A stretch of 64,000 nt of DNA from Pseudomonas mucidolens (GCF_900106045.1 NZ_LT629802.1:3100001-3164000), one strand, 5' to 3'. Shown: positions 8,545 through 18,169, counted from the stretch's first letter. Translations and numbers: made by a program. The notes: generated from the letters alone by a model not told the origin.

Positions 8545-9180
8545 ATGCCGCTGTCCAATATCCACATTCTTCACCAGGACGCCGCCGTCCTGGTGGTGAA
8601 CAAGCCAACCCTGCTGCTGTCGGTGCCCGGTCGCGCCGATGACAACAAAGACTGCCTGATCACACGCCTGCAGGAAAACGGCTACCCCGAAGCCCGCATC
8701 GTCCATCGCCTGGACTGGGAAACCTCGGGCATCATCCTGCTTGCGCGGGATGCCGATACCCATCGCGAACTGTCTCGCCAGTTCCACGACCGCGAAACCG
8801 AAAAGGCCTACACCGCCTTGTGCTGGGGCCAGCCGCAGCTGGACAGCGCCAGCATCGACCTACCGTTACGCTACGATCCGCCGACCAAACCGCGTCACGT
8901 GGTGGACCATGAGTTCGGCAAGCACGCCCTGACCTTCTGGAAAGTGCTGGAGCGCCATGGCGACTGGTGCCGGGTTGAACTGACGCCGATTACCGGGCGC
9001 TCGCACCAACTGCGCGTGCATATGTTGTCCATCGGTCATCCGTTGCTGGGCGACGGTTTGTATGCCCACGAACAAGCCCTGGCCGCCTGGCCGCGCCTGT
9101 GCCTGCACGCGAGCATGTTGAGCTTCACCCACCCGCAAAGCGGCGAACGCCTGCGCTTCGAGTGCCCCGCTCCTTTCTGA
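8545..9180 (+). CDS. rluA: RluA-family pseudouridine synthase
   Basis: 211 residues from ATG at 8545. The catalytic motif HRLDWETSG (aspartate of HRLD, about residues 53-61) and the GRSHQLRVH motif (about residue 152) identify the RluA/RsuA superfamily, RluA branch. Length and the start MPLSNIHILHQDAAVLVVNK fit RluA, which modifies 23S rRNA U746 and tRNA U32; the exact target is inferred from family similarity. No S4 domain is present, as expected for RluA. It stands alone between two REPINs. Confidence 0.85.
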   Translation: MPLSNIHILHQDAAVLVVNKPTLLLSVPGRADDNKDCLITRLQENGYPEARIVHRLDWETSGIILLARDADTHRELSRQFHDRETEKAYTALCWGQPQLDSASIDLPLRYDPPTKPRHVVDHEFGKHALTFWKVLERHGDWCRVELTPITGRSHQLRVHMLSIGHPLLGDGLYAHEQALAAWPRLCLHASMLSFTHPQSGERLRFECPAPF

Positions 9181-9200
9181 ACGGCTAGACACGATCATCC

Positions 9201-9299
9201 GTAGGAGCGAGCTTGCTCGCGAAAAACCCGAGAGCGCCGCGCACACCCAGAATACCTGCGTTATCGTTGGCGATTTTCGCGAACAGGCTCGCTCCTACA
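9201..9299. repeat. REPIN, copy 3
   Basis: GTAGGAGCGAGCTTGCTCGC at 9201 and GCGAACAGGCTCGCTCCTAC at 9279-9298, spacer about 58 bases. Lies between the pseudouridine synthase and aminopeptidase genes. Confidence 0.88.
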
Positions 9300-9354
9300 A
9301 TGAATCAACAGGGCCAATACGGTAGACTCGCGCCATTGCTGTCTGGAGCTACTT

Positions 9355-10644
9355 ATGCGCGAAGCGTTGAACCAAGGCCTGATCGACTTCCTCAAGGCCT
9401 CCCCCACTCCCTTTCATGCCACCGCTGCCCTCGCCCAGCGCCTGGAAGCCGCCGGTTTCCAGCCGCTTGACGAGCGCGAAACCTGGACCACCGAGGCCAA
9501 CGGTCGCTATTACGTAACCCGTAACGACTCTTCGATCATTGCCTTCAAACTAGGCCGTCATGCCCCGCTGCAGGGCGGTATCCGACTGGTGGGCGCCCAT
9601 ACCGATAGCCCGTGCCTGCGCGTCAAGCCGCAACCGGAGCTGCAGCGCCAGGGTTTCTGGCAACTGGGCGTGGAAGTCTATGGCGGTGCGTTGCTTGCTC
9701 CGTGGTTCGACCGCGACCTATCCCTGGCGGGCCGCGTGACCTTCCGCCGCGACGGCAAGGTCGAAAGCCAGTTGATCGACTTCAAGCTACCTATCGCCAC
9801 CATCCCCAACCTGGCCATTCACCTGAACCGTGAAGCCAATCAGGGCTGGGCGATCAATGCCCAGACCGAGCTGCCGCCAATCCTCGCGCAGTTTGCCGGT
9901 GACGAGCGCGTGGACTTCCGTGCGGTGCTCACCGACCAATTGGCCCGCGAGCATGGACTGAATGCCGATGTGGTGCTCGATTATGAACTGAGCTTCTACG
10001 ACACTCAGGACGCTGCCGTCATCGGCCTGCACGGCGACTTTATTGCCGGGGCACGCCTGGACAACCTGCTGTCGTGCTACGCCGGCCTGCAAGCCTTGCT
10101 CACTGCCGAAACCGATGAGACATGCGTCCTGGTCTGCAATGACCACGAAGAAGTCGGTTCCTGCTCGGCGTGCGGTGCCGACGGTCCGATGCTGGAACAG
10201 ACCCTGCGCCGCCTGTTACCCGAAGGCGATGAATTCGTACGCACTATTCAGAAATCGCTGCTGGTGTCCGCCGATAATGCTCACGGCATACACCCGAACT
10301 ACGCCGACAAGCACGACGCCAATCATGGCCCGAAACTCAATGCCGGCCCAGTGATCAAGGTCAACAGCAACCAGCGCTATGCCACCAACAGCGAAACCGC
10401 CGGTTTCTTCCGCCACCTGTGCATGGCCGAGGAGGTCCCGGTACAGAGCTTCGTGGTGCGCAGCGACATGGGCTGTGGCTCGACCATCGGCCCGATCACC
10501 GCCAGCCACCTGGGCGTGCGCACCGTGGACATCGGCCTGCCGACCTTCGCCATGCATTCGATTCGTGAGCTGTGCGGCAGCCATGACCTGGCACACCTGG
10601 TGAAAGTGCTGAGCGCGTTTTATGCGAGTCGCGACCTGCCCTGA
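9355..10644 (+). CDS. apeB: M18-family aminopeptidase (ApeB/aspartyl aminopeptidase type)
   Basis: 429 residues, usual for bacterial M18 enzymes. Metal-site and catalytic segments are in order: [13 protein letters not shown] (His, residues 82-94), [13 protein letters not shown] (Asp, near 230), NDHEEVGS (Glu-Glu, near 262), [12 protein letters not shown] (near 305) and the final [11 protein letters not shown] (His, near 402). A dinuclear-zinc cytoplasmic exopeptidase acting on peptide N-termini is expected; preference for acidic residues is a family trait, not visible here. Ends at a hairpin shared with the convergent nagZ. Confidence 0.92.
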   Translation: MREALNQGLIDFLKASPTPFHATAALAQRLEAAGFQPLDERETWTTEANGRYYVTRNDSSIIAFKLGRHAPLQGGIRLVGAHTDSPCLRVKPQPELQRQGFWQLGVEVYGGALLAPWFDRDLSLAGRVTFRRDGKVESQLIDFKLPIATIPNLAIHLNREANQGWAINAQTELPPILAQFAGDERVDFRAVLTDQLAREHGLNADVVLDYELSFYDTQDAAVIGLHGDFIAGARLDNLLSCYAGLQALLTAETDETCVLVCNDHEEVGSCSACGADGPMLEQTLRRLLPEGDEFVRTIQKSLLVSADNAHGIHPNYADKHDANHGPKLNAGPVIKVNSNQRYATNSETAGFFRHLCMAEEVPVQSFVVRSDMGCGSTIGPITASHLGVRTVDIGLPTFAMHSIRELCGSHDLAHLVKVLSAFYASRDLP

Positions 10645-10655
10645 CGAGGCTCCCC

Positions 10656-10694
10656 TCGCCGCTGTCGATCCCCGATGGAGCCCGACAGCGGCGA
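10656..10694. terminator. Hairpin between convergent apeB and nagZ
   Basis: TCGCCGCTGTCG (10656-10667) and CGACAGCGGCGA (10683-10694) are exact inverted repeats with a 15-base loop. The site lies between convergent stops, as expected of a bidirectional terminator, but no clear T tract follows on either strand. Confidence 0.55.
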
Positions 10695-10698
10695 CGCA

Positions 10699-11709
10699 TT
10701 ATTCGATCAGTTGCGCATTGCGCAGTGCACGCAATGCCGCGAGCCAACGCGGATCCTGCTTGTAATCAGTAGACGCACTGGCTTGACCGCGCATCCGCGC
10801 AATCCGTGCCGACGGTGTGACTTTCATGCGCTGAGCGGCGCTCAGCGCCAACTCGGCGGCGGCGCGGTCGTTGCACACCAGTCCCATGTCGCAACCGGCC
10901 GTCAGGGCCGCCTCGATGCGGCTGGCGGCATCACCCACCACGTGAGCGCCGGCCATCGACAGATCATCACTGAAAATCACCCCGTCGAACTGCAATTCGC
11001 CACGCAGGATGTCCTGCAGCCAGCGGCGCGAGAAACCGGCAGGCTGCTTATCGATCTGCGGGTAAATGACGTGAGCCGGCATGACAGCTGCCAGTTGCTT
11101 GCTCAAGCGAGCGAACGGCACCAGATCGCTGGCGCGGATCTGCTCCAGGCTGCGCTCATCATTGGGAATGGCGACGTGAGAATCCGCCTCGGCCCAGCCA
11201 TGCCCCGGAAAATGCTTGCCGGTGGCCGCCATGCCAGCGCTGTTCATGCCCCGGATAAAGGCGCCAGCCAATAGCGCGGCACGTTGCGGATCGCTTTCGA
11301 ACGAGCGCGTGCCGACGACGGCACTGCGCTGAAAATCCAGATCCAGCACCGGGGCAAAACTCAGATCCAGACCGACAGCCAGCACTTCTGTCGCCATGAC
11401 CCAGCCACATTGCTCGGCCAGGAATTCGGCATCTGGATTGTCAGCCAAGGCGCGCATGGCCGGCAAACGCACAAAACCCTGGCGCAAGCGCTGAACCCGT
11501 CCACCCTCCTGATCGACTGCCAGCAATACGTCAGGACGCACGGCACGAACGGCTGCGCTTAATTCACGCACCTGGCGCGGATGTTCGATGTTGCGCGCAA
11601 AAATGATCAGCCCGCCCACTTCAGGTTGACGCAACAAATGGCGATCCTCAGCCGTCAACCAGGTACCGGCGACATCCACCATCAAAGAGCCTTGCAGGGC
11701 AGCAGTCAT
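10699..11709 (-). CDS. nagZ: Beta-N-acetylhexosaminidase NagZ
   Basis: 336 residues. The glycoside hydrolase family 3 signature GKHFPGHGWAEADSHVAIP (about residues 165-183) contains the His-Asp general acid/base pair typical of NagZ, and DDLSMAGAHVVG (near 243) carries the nucleophile aspartate. It removes N-acetylglucosamine from anhydro-muropeptides in the cytoplasm during cell-wall recycling, and so affects AmpC beta-lactamase induction in pseudomonads. Located downstream of psrA on the same strand with about 155 bases between, as in P. aeruginosa. Confidence 0.95.
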   Translation of the reverse strand: MTAALQGSLMVDVAGTWLTAEDRHLLRQPEVGGLIIFARNIEHPRQVRELSAAVRAVRPDVLLAVDQEGGRVQRLRQGFVRLPAMRALADNPDAEFLAEQCGWVMATEVLAVGLDLSFAPVLDLDFQRSAVVGTRSFESDPQRAALLAGAFIRGMNSAGMAATGKHFPGHGWAEADSHVAIPNDERSLEQIRASDLVPFARLSKQLAAVMPAHVIYPQIDKQPAGFSRRWLQDILRGELQFDGVIFSDDLSMAGAHVVGDAASRIEAALTAGCDMGLVCNDRAAAELALSAAQRMKVTPSARIARMRGQASASTDYKQDPRWLAALRALRNAQLIE

Positions 11710-11865
11710 AAATTTTCCTTAAATAGCGCGCGCAACCCATCGCATCGCCAGGTTCAGGCCTGGCAATGGACGCTCACGAAGAGCAATGGATTGTGGATAA
11801 TCATCTGAAATCGGCATGGACCGCTAGCTTAGCGGATGCCAGCAGCCACGCCCACCCGGAAGCGG

Positions 11866-12573
11866 TTAAACCTTGGCAACGGTAGGCACGGACTTGCTGC
11901 GTGGGCGCAGTTGTGCGGCCGCCATGGCCTGATCGGTGACACCGGTTTGCGCACGCATGCCGGCGGCAAGGAACGGCACCATCAGGCGCATGACCTGCTC
12001 GATCGATGTATTGACGCCAAAATCAGTTTCGGCAATCGCCCGCAAGGCCTTGATCCCCGACATGCTGAACGCCGCGGCACCCAGCATGAAATGCACGCGC
12101 CAGAACAATTCAATCGGTGGGATGCGAGGGGCGGCCTCATTGACCAGTAACATGTAACGGCGAAACACCTTGCCGTACATATCCTCCAGATAACGCCGCA
12201 GGTGACCCTGGCTCTGACTGAAGGCCAGGCCCAGCAGACGCATAAAAATAGACAGGTCGTTGCCGCTCCGTGGCTGCACCACCAGCGCTTGTTCGACCAG
12301 GATCTCCAGCAGCTCTTCCAGGCTCGGCTTATGGTCCGGCTTGGCCTGGCGACGCTCCAGCTCACGATCGAGGCTGACACAAAACGGCCCCAGAAAACGT
12401 GAGAACACCGCCTGGATCAAGGCCTTTTTCGAACCAAAATGGTAATTCACCGCAGCGAGATTGACCCCGGCCTTGCTGGTGATCAGCCGCAATGAAGTTT
12501 CAGCAAATCCCTTTTCCGCGAACAACTGCTCAGCAGCATCGAGAATGCGTTCAACGGTTTCCGACTGGGCCAT
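11866..12573 (-). CDS. psrA: TetR-family transcriptional regulator PsrA
   Basis: 235 residues from the ATG at 12573 (MAQSETVERILDAAEQLF). TetR helix-turn-helix at residues 10-55 (ETSLRLITSKAGVNLAAVNY, HFGSKKALIQ). The sequence is characteristic of pseudomonad PsrA, which senses long-chain fatty acids, represses beta-oxidation genes and activates rpoS. The fad operon regulated by it in P. aeruginosa lies about 9 kb downstream here (fadB/fadA). Two palindromes fitting its known operator lie directly upstream of the start, predicting autoregulation. Divergent from lexA. Confidence 0.93.
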   Translation of the reverse strand: MAQSETVERILDAAEQLFAEKGFAETSLRLITSKAGVNLAAVNYHFGSKKALIQAVFSRFLGPFCVSLDRELERRQAKPDHKPSLEELLEILVEQALVVQPRSGNDLSIFMRLLGLAFSQSQGHLRRYLEDMYGKVFRRYMLLVNEAAPRIPPIELFWRVHFMLGAAAFSMSGIKALRAIAETDFGVNTSIEQVMRLMVPFLAAGMRAQTGVTDQAMAAAQLRPRSKSVPTVAKV

Positions 12574-12588
12574 GGCTACTCCGCCTGA

Positions 12589-12615
12589 CAAACACTTGTT
12601 TGAAACATACGTTTC
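12589..12615. promoter_or_regulatory. Two adjoining PsrA-type operators
   Basis: CAAACACTTGTTTG (12589-12602) and GAAACATACGTTTC (12602-12615) both fit the published PsrA pattern (G/C)AAAC-N4-GTTT(G/C) and share one base. They begin 16 bases upstream of the psrA start codon, the position expected for repression of psrA by its own product. Confidence 0.8.
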
Positions 12616-12791
12616 ACTTAGTGCGATGTCAAGCCTGCGCAGCCGTTTTCCGGCTGCTCAATCAGCCGTTAGGCGCTTATTTAATCACATCTTCCGGTGT
12701 AGGTAGGCAGCACTCTGCGCAGGCGCTTGAAGCGCCGACGGATGACCGTCCGGCGGCGTTAAGAAAAACGGTGATTGCCAAGCGCGATTCA

Positions 12792-12826
12792 CTGTATATA
12801 ATCCCAGTCACTGTATAAAAAGACAG
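12792..12826 (+). promoter_or_regulatory. Tandem LexA (SOS) boxes upstream of lexA
   Basis: CTGTATATAATCCCAG (12792-12807) and CTGTATAAAAAGACAG (12811-12826) are both CTG-N10-CAG with AT-rich middles, the gammaproteobacterial SOS box. The second ends 10 bases before the lexA ATG. Two boxes give tight autorepression, as known for lexA in enterobacteria and pseudomonads. Confidence 0.88.
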
Positions 12827-12836
12827 AGCGATCAAC

Positions 12837-13445
12837 ATGCTAAAACTGACGCCACGCCAAGCTGAGATTCTCGCTTTTATCAAGCGCTGCCTCGACGATA
12901 ACGGCTATCCGCCGACCCGCGCCGAAATTGCATTGGAACTGGGCTTCAAGTCCCCCAATGCCGCCGAAGAACACCTGAAGGCCCTGGCGCGCAAAGGCGC
13001 AATCGAAATGACGCCTGGGGCCTCCCGAGGCATTCGCATTCCCGGCTTCGAGGCCAAGGCTGACGAGTCGACATTGCCGATCATTGGTCGTGTCGCTGCC
13101 GGCGCGCCTATCCTGGCGCAACAGCACGTCGAAGAATCCTGCAACATCAACCCGACGTTCTTTCATCCCCGGGCTGATTACCTGTTGCGGGTACACGGCA
13201 TGAGCATGAAGGACGTCGGCATTTTTGACGGCGACCTGCTCGCCGTCCATACCACGCGCGAAGCCCGCAATGGCCAGATCGTCGTTGCGCGCATCGGTGA
13301 CGAGGTGACAGTCAAGCGCTTCAAGCGCGAAGGCAGCAAGGTCTGGCTTCTGGCCGAAAACCCCGAGTTCGCACCCATAGAAGTGAACCTGAAAGATCAG
13401 GATCTGGTGATAGAAGGCTTGAGTGTCGGCGTTATTCGCCGCTAA
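12837..13445 (+). CDS. lexA: SOS repressor LexA
   Basis: 202 residues. Winged helix at residues 1-65 ([39 protein letters not shown]). Self-cleavage site Ala-Gly in [11 protein letters not shown] (near residue 85), catalytic Ser in [10 protein letters not shown] (near 121) and catalytic Lys in [10 protein letters not shown] (near 158). Represses SOS genes and cleaves itself on RecA activation. It is the first gene of a lexA-sulA unit (10-base gap), with two SOS boxes in front and psrA divergent. Confidence 0.97.
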   Translation: MLKLTPRQAEILAFIKRCLDDNGYPPTRAEIALELGFKSPNAAEEHLKALARKGAIEMTPGASRGIRIPGFEAKADESTLPIIGRVAAGAPILAQQHVEESCNINPTFFHPRADYLLRVHGMSMKDVGIFDGDLLAVHTTREARNGQIVVARIGDEVTVKRFKREGSKVWLLAENPEFAPIEVNLKDQDLVIEGLSVGVIRR

Positions 13446-13455
13446 CGGAGGCATC

Positions 13456-13930
13456 ATGCAGTTCCCGCACGCCCAGCAACACACACAACTGCCGCTGTTC
13501 GAGGCCTTCATGGCCCAGCCGCTGGCACCCATCCTCAAGGAAACAGTTGAAACCCCGTGGATCAACGAACCCGAGGTATTCAGTGAATTGTCGTTGCGCG
13601 GTGCTGCCGGGAACTGCCTGAGCTTGCTCGCCCCTATTCTTCGTGAATTGAGCCAGGAGCAGGACGCTCGATGGCTGACCCTGATCGCCCCCCCCTTCCA
13701 GCCTGACCCAGGCCTGGTTGCGGGATGCAGGCCTGAACCGCGAGCGCATCCTGCTGTTGCAGCCTCGGGGCACTCAGAGTGCACAGCAATTGGCGTGCGA
13801 AGCTTTGCGCCTGGGGCGTAGCCACACTGTGGTCAGCTGGTTGAATCCATTGAGCCCCACAGCCAAACAGCAACTGATCAGCGCTGCTCGTATTGGCGAT
13901 GCACAAAGCTTGAATATTCGATTGGGATAA
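13456..13930 (+). pseudogene. sulA: Cell division inhibitor SulA, frameshifted in a C8 tract
   Basis: Reading starts at ATG 13456 (MQFPHAQQHTQLPLFEAFMA) and follows a SulA sequence for about 80 residues (SLRGAAGNCLSLLAPILREL), then leaves frame and stops at 13821 after 121 residues. The lost part continues in the +2 frame (LRDAGLNRERILLLQPRGTQ to the stop at 13930). The break coincides with eight C bases at 13688-13695; seven C would restore one frame reading APPSSLTQAW and give about 157 residues, the usual size. SulA is SOS-induced and blocks FtsZ. Whether the gene is truly broken, slips to a working frame, or reflects a sequencing error in the homopolymer cannot be told from one sequence. 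Confidence 0.85.
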
Positions 13931-14084
13931 ATTCTGGAGCGCCGCGTAATGCGTATCCAGGCATCCGCTCAAAGACTGTCCGATTGCAGCCCTGACACTG
14001 AGTCAGTGTCTGCGATGGACGCAAGGCTTCTACAGGGTTGAGACGGACGTGTAAGGTTAAACGCGAAAAAACCGACAAACGGAC

Positions 14085-14321
14085 TCAGTGAAGTACGCGT
14101 GCACCGCCTTCTTTTTCCGGCTCATCGCCTTCGGCAAGACGCCCAGCCATCTGTACACCGACGCTCAACATGGCCTTTGCTACTTCTACATGCTGACCTT
14201 GCAGGAATGCTTTAGCGTCCTCGGAAAAGTCCAGAGTCACCAGAGAACCCTCGTCCTCAGCCCTGCGCAGCTCAATTCGGCCGTCGGGCAATTCAACAAT
14301 TTCCAAAAAGGACGTTGGCAT
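14085..14321 (-). CDS. Small conserved protein of unknown function
   Basis: 78 residues, acidic, with no signal peptide or membrane helix. It begins MPTSFLEIVELPDGRIELRR and ends with an acidic segment (AEGDEPEKEGGARVLH). I recognise it only as a conserved short protein of pseudomonads found near lexA-topA. It lies on the minus strand, downstream of the gene at 14425-14946, separated by about 100 bases, and converges on sulA. A 17-base palindrome (GACACTGAGTCAGTGTC, 13994-14010) is in the gap to sulA. Function not assignable. Confidence 0.7.
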   Translation of the reverse strand: MPTSFLEIVELPDGRIELRRAEDEGSLVTLDFSEDAKAFLQGQHVEVAKAMLSVGVQMAGRLAEGDEPEKEGGARVLH

Positions 14322-14424
14322 AAAAGTCTGTTCTCCACGAAAGGCCGGGATTATATCAGTCTTGCGGCAAGCCGGCTCGCCACACTAAGGGTCAACGTCC
14401 GCCCTCCCGATGATCGTCAGTCGA

Positions 14425-14946
14425 TCAGCACTCGTTCAACCCATCCCGAAAGCGGATCGCGAGCTTTTTCAGTTCCTGGCGCCAGCTTTCAAGCTCTTCG
14501 CGGCTCAAGGGCGCTGGCTCCTCCTCGGCCATCGAAACGGTCACGATCAACGGCTGAGTGACATCACCCTTGGGAATATGGGGAATACGTGGCGGCTGAA
14601 ACATGTCGCTATGCGCCTTGAGCAAGCGCGCGACCCAACTGTCGGGGCTCTGAGCCATTTCCACCAGCTCGGCCAACTCGGGAATGGCCGTGTTCTCCAG
14701 CACTTCACGATTCATGATCGTTTCCGCACGGGGAGCGCCGGCCTGAGGCAAGCGGTAGAACCCGGCGATTTCATGACACAGGCCCAACAAAGCCCCATAG
14801 AGGTGAAACAACGCCGACTCACGTCCCGCCTGTACCAGCGCGATGGCATTCATCTCCTTCCCTTCCTCGGCACGACCAAGGGCTTCCAGGGACAAACCCG
14901 CGAAATAGATTTTCTGGTTGGTACGCGTATAGAGCTCGTTGGCCAT
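14425..14946 (-). CDS. Conserved protein of unknown function (DUF6586-like)
   Basis: 173 residues from ATG at 14946; a longer frame to 15024 runs into the REPIN and its extra N-terminus is repeat-derived. Starts MANELYTRTNQKIYFAGLSL; mostly helical, no signal peptide, C-terminal charged segment LSREELESWRQELKKLAIRF. A protein of this type sits next to topA in other pseudomonads, from memory. It may share a transcript with the 78-residue gene downstream. Function unknown. Confidence 0.75.
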   Translation of the reverse strand: MANELYTRTNQKIYFAGLSLEALGRAEEGKEMNAIALVQAGRESALFHLYGALLGLCHEIAGFYRLPQAGAPRAETIMNREVLENTAIPELAELVEMAQSPDSWVARLLKAHSDMFQPPRIPHIPKGDVTQPLIVTVSMAEEEPAPLSREELESWRQELKKLAIRFRDGLNEC

Positions 14947-14987
14947 AACGGCAATCTCCACAACGAAAGAAGCGTGATGCTGACTAT

Positions 14988-15099
14988 GCAGGAGCGAGCT
15001 TGCTCGCGAAAAACCCGAGAGCACCGCTGGGTGTCAGGTTTTCTGCATCATCCTTACGACCTTCGCGAGCAAGAACCAGGCGTCCCCCTCGCTCCTACA
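14988..15099. repeat. REPIN, copy 4, right arm disrupted
   Basis: Left end GCAGGAGCGAGCTTGCTCGC; the right end starts normally (TTCGCGAGCAAG) but about 18 extra or altered bases (AACCAGGCGTCCCC) precede the closing CTCGCTCCTAC. A decaying copy compared with the one at 29559. Confidence 0.75.
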
Positions 15100-15101
15100 G
15101 T

Positions 15102-15135
15102 AGACCATGGCCGCCAGCACAGGCCGCCATGGTCT
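15102..15135 (-). terminator. Possible hairpin downstream of topA
   Basis: AGACCATGGC (15102-15111) and GCCATGGTCT (15126-15135) are inverted repeats with a 14-base loop, 16 bases after the topA stop. No T tract, so termination is uncertain. Confidence 0.4.
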
Positions 15136-15151
15136 CTCTGAGGCTAGCGGA

Positions 15152-17773
15152 TCAGGCGCCCTGGCGCTTGTCCTCGACCTTCCACTTGCCGCCGTCGTAA
15201 AACGCCTTCCAACCGGTAGGCTTGCCATCCACTTCGGTCTGCACGTACTGCTCCTTGGTCTTGCGGCTGTAGCGGATCACCGCCGGACGACCGTCGGGGT
15301 CCTTCTTCGGCGCCTCGCAAAGGAAGTGGTACTTGGGATCGATTTCATCCTTGTGCGGCATGATTTCCAGCACCAGCGGTGCACGGGTCTCGCGGTTTTT
15401 CGGGAACTGGCTGGCAGCCAGGAACAGGCCCGAAGCGCCGTCACGCAGGATGTAGGTGTCGTTGACCTTCTCGCATTTGAGTTCAGGCATCTTCACCGGG
15501 TCCATCTTCGGCGGCGCCGCGTCACCGCTTTTCAGCAGTTTGCGGGTGTTCTTGCAGGTCGCGTTGGTGCAGCCGAAGAACTTGCCGAACCGGCCCGTCT
15601 TGAGCTGCATCTCACTGCCACACTTGTCGCACTCCAGGCTCGGACCTTCGTAGCCCTTGATGCGGTAAGTGCCTTCCTCGATCTCGTAGCCGTTGCAATC
15701 CGGATTGTTACCGCAGATGTGCAGTTTGTGCTTCTCATCCAGCAGATAGGCGTCCATCGCAGTGCTGCAGATTGGGCAACGGTGCTTGCCACGCAGTACC
15801 AGCGACTCGGATTCACCTTCGTCATCGGCGGCAATTTCATCGCCCGGCACCAGGTTGACGGTGGCCTTGCAACGCTCTTTCGGCGGCAAGCTGTAACCCG
15901 AGCACCCCAGGAACACGCCGGTAGACGCGGTGCGGATCTGCATCGGACGCCCACAGGTCAGGCACGCAATATCCGTCATCACCGGCTGGTTGGCGCGCAT
16001 GCCGCTGTCAGGGCTTTCCGCCACCTCGAGCTTCTTCTTGAAGTCGCCGTAGAACTCGTCGAGCACGTTTTTCCAGTCGCGCTCGCCCTGGGCCACATCA
16101 TCGAGGTTCTCTTCCATGCCGGCGGTGAAACCGTAGTCCATCAGGTTGGAGAAACTCTCGGAGAGTCGTTCGGTGACGATATCGCCCATCTTTTCCGAAT
16201 AGAAACGACGGTTGTGCAGGGCCACATAACCACGGTCCTGGATGGTGGAGATGATCGCCGCGTAAGTCGAAGGACGACCGATACCACGTTTTTCCATCTC
16301 CTTGACCAGACTGGCTTCCGAATAACGCGCCGGTGGCTTGGTGAAGTGCTGGGACGGATCAAGCTTGATCAACTTCAGCACGTCACCCTGGGCCATGTCC
16401 GGGAGCACGTCGTCATCGCCCGGCTTGGCGATTTGCGGCATCACACGGGTGTAGCCGTCAAACTTGAGGATGCGCCCCTTGGCACGCAACTCGAAGTCCC
16501 CGGCACCGACACTGACGGTGGTGGACAGGTATTGCGCCGGCAGCATCTGGCAGGCGAGGAACTGGCGCCAGATCAGCTCGTAGAGGCGCTCAGCGTCGCG
16601 CTCCATGCCGCTCAGCTTGCTTGGCTCGGTATTGGCATCGGACGGGCGAATCGCTTCGTGAGCCTCTTGTGCGCCTTCCTTGCTGCTGTAGACGTTCGGG
16701 GATTCCGGCAGGTACTTCTTGCCGAATTCGCCTTCGATATAGGTACGCGCCATCGCCACCGCGTCCACCGACAGGTTGGTGGAGTCGGTACGCATGTAAG
16801 TGATGTAGCCTGCTTCATACAAACGCTGGGCCATCATCATGGTCTTCTTCACCCCAAAGCCCAGGCGGTTGCTCGCGGCCTGTTGCAGGGTGGAGGTGAT
16901 AAACGGCGCCGAGGGCTTACTGCTGGTCGGCTTGTCTTCGCGCTTGACGATGCTGTAGCTGGACGCCTTGAGCTTTTCCAGTGCCGCCATGGCCTGGGCT
17001 TCGTTGAGCGGCTTGAAGGCCTCGCCCTTCTCGCGAGCCACGTCAAAGCGCACGGTAGCGCCCTTGGTGGTACCCAGGTCAGCGTGGACTTCCCAGTACT
17101 CTTCCGGAATGAACGCGCGAATCTCGCGCTCACGCTCGACCACCAGCTTCACCGCGACCGATTGCACACGGCCGGCGGACAGGCCACGGGCAATCTTCGC
17201 CCACAACAGCGGCGAGACCATGTAGCCCACCACGCGGTCGAGGAAACGCCGCGCCTGCTGGGCGTTGACACGATCGATGTCCAGTTCGCCCGGCTTGGAA
17301 AAGGCTTCCTGGATGGCCTTCTTGGTGATTTCGTTGAACACCACCCGCTTGTAACGGCTGTCATCGCCGCCAATGGCTTCCCGCAGGTGCCAGGCAATGG
17401 CTTCCCCTTCGCGGTCCAAGTCCGTCGCGAGATAGATGGTGTCAGCATCCTTGGCGAGCCGGCGCAGCTCTTCGATGACTTTTTCCTTGCCTGGGAGGAT
17501 CTCGTACTTGGCTTTCCAGCCATGATCAGGATCGACACCCATGCGCGAGACCAACTGCTTGCGGGCTTTCTCTTTCGGCGAGAGCACCGGACCTTCGCCC
17601 GCAGCCGCCTTGCCGCGCTTGGCGGCAGGCTCCTTGCTGGCGCTCGCCGAGCCGCTCGTGGGCAAGTCGCGGATATGGCCGATACTCGACTTCACCACGT
17701 ACTCGTTGCCCAAGTACTTGTTGATGGTCTTGGCCTTAGCCGGGGATTCCACAATGACCAGCGATTTGCCCAT
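15152..17773 (-). CDS. topA: DNA topoisomerase I
   Basis: 873 residues from ATG at 17773 ([20 protein letters not shown]); the longer open frame upstream is not needed. Toprim domain at residues 1-150, active-site Tyr in [13 protein letters not shown] (near residue 325), then three four-cysteine zinc segments at the C-terminus ([23 protein letters not shown] regions, about residues 600-740) and a final domain. Type IA enzyme that relaxes negative supercoils. The insertion [20 protein letters not shown] after the Toprim start (near residue 40) is low-complexity and also known in pseudomonad TopA. Confidence 0.97.
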   Translation of the reverse strand: MGKSLVIVESPAKAKTINKYLGNEYVVKSSIGHIRDLPTSGSASASKEPAAKRGKAAAGEGPVLSPKEKARKQLVSRMGVDPDHGWKAKYEILPGKEKVIEELRRLAKDADTIYLATDLDREGEAIAWHLREAIGGDDSRYKRVVFNEITKKAIQEAFSKPGELDIDRVNAQQARRFLDRVVGYMVSPLLWAKIARGLSAGRVQSVAVKLVVEREREIRAFIPEEYWEVHADLGTTKGATVRFDVAREKGEAFKPLNEAQAMAALEKLKASSYSIVKREDKPTSSKPSAPFITSTLQQAASNRLGFGVKKTMMMAQRLYEAGYITYMRTDSTNLSVDAVAMARTYIEGEFGKKYLPESPNVYSSKEGAQEAHEAIRPSDANTEPSKLSGMERDAERLYELIWRQFLACQMLPAQYLSTTVSVGAGDFELRAKGRILKFDGYTRVMPQIAKPGDDDVLPDMAQGDVLKLIKLDPSQHFTKPPARYSEASLVKEMEKRGIGRPSTYAAIISTIQDRGYVALHNRRFYSEKMGDIVTERLSESFSNLMDYGFTAGMEENLDDVAQGERDWKNVLDEFYGDFKKKLEVAESPDSGMRANQPVMTDIACLTCGRPMQIRTASTGVFLGCSGYSLPPKERCKATVNLVPGDEIAADDEGESESLVLRGKHRCPICSTAMDAYLLDEKHKLHICGNNPDCNGYEIEEGTYRIKGYEGPSLECDKCGSEMQLKTGRFGKFFGCTNATCKNTRKLLKSGDAAPPKMDPVKMPELKCEKVNDTYILRDGASGLFLAASQFPKNRETRAPLVLEIMPHKDEIDPKYHFLCEAPKKDPDGRPAVIRYSRKTKEQYVQTEVDGKPTGWKAFYDGGKWKVEDKRQGA

Positions 17774-17887
17774 GGATCGGAAAATTCCTGAATTCGAGAA
17801 GTGAAAGGCGGTTGGCGCCTGACGCGGCAACGCTATATATAGTGGCAACAGAGTGAGGTCAAGCGCAGCAACCTGCGCGACCTGCCG

Positions 17888-18124
17888 TCATTGCCCTGAA
17901 AAAAGACTGGGTTCGGCCTGGATCAATACAAAGCGCGGGACCTGTTCGCCGTCAACCTCGACCGTCTCCAGGAACATGCTCAAGGGACGTACCCAAAAAC
18001 CGTAATCGCCATACAGTGCTTGATAAAACACCACTTGCTCTTCAGTCTCGGAATGTCGCGCGACATTAAAAACGCGGTATTGCGGACCTTTGTAATGCCG
18101 GTAGAGCCCTGGTTCGACTTTCAT
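17888..18124 (-). CDS. DUF1653-domain protein
   Basis: 78 residues covering one DUF1653 domain: the Y-x-H-Y-K-G motif (LYRHYKGPQYRVFNVARHSE, residues 7-26), VVFYQALYGDYGFWVRPLSM in the middle and a short acidic C-terminus. Cytoplasmic. The family is widespread and its function is not established. Sits between topA and fadA on the same strand, about 114 bases upstream of topA. Confidence 0.8.
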   Translation of the reverse strand: MKVEPGLYRHYKGPQYRVFNVARHSETEEQVVFYQALYGDYGFWVRPLSMFLETVEVDGEQVPRFVLIQAEPSLFSGQ

Positions 18125-18169
18125 GCTCTGGCGCCTCAGAAACCTTGTTAAAAAAAAATATAAAAAATC

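Noticed and set aside
13423..13455. Upstream start for sulA inside the end of lexA
   Set aside because: The extra residues are the lexA end in another frame; ATG at 13456 follows an ACGGAGG ribosome site and gives the usual SulA start.
15107..17791. 894-codon open frame on the plus strand opposite topA
   Set aside because: Mirror frame of a high-GC gene; topA on the minus strand is certain. Similar long mirror frames oppose fadB, fadA and uup.
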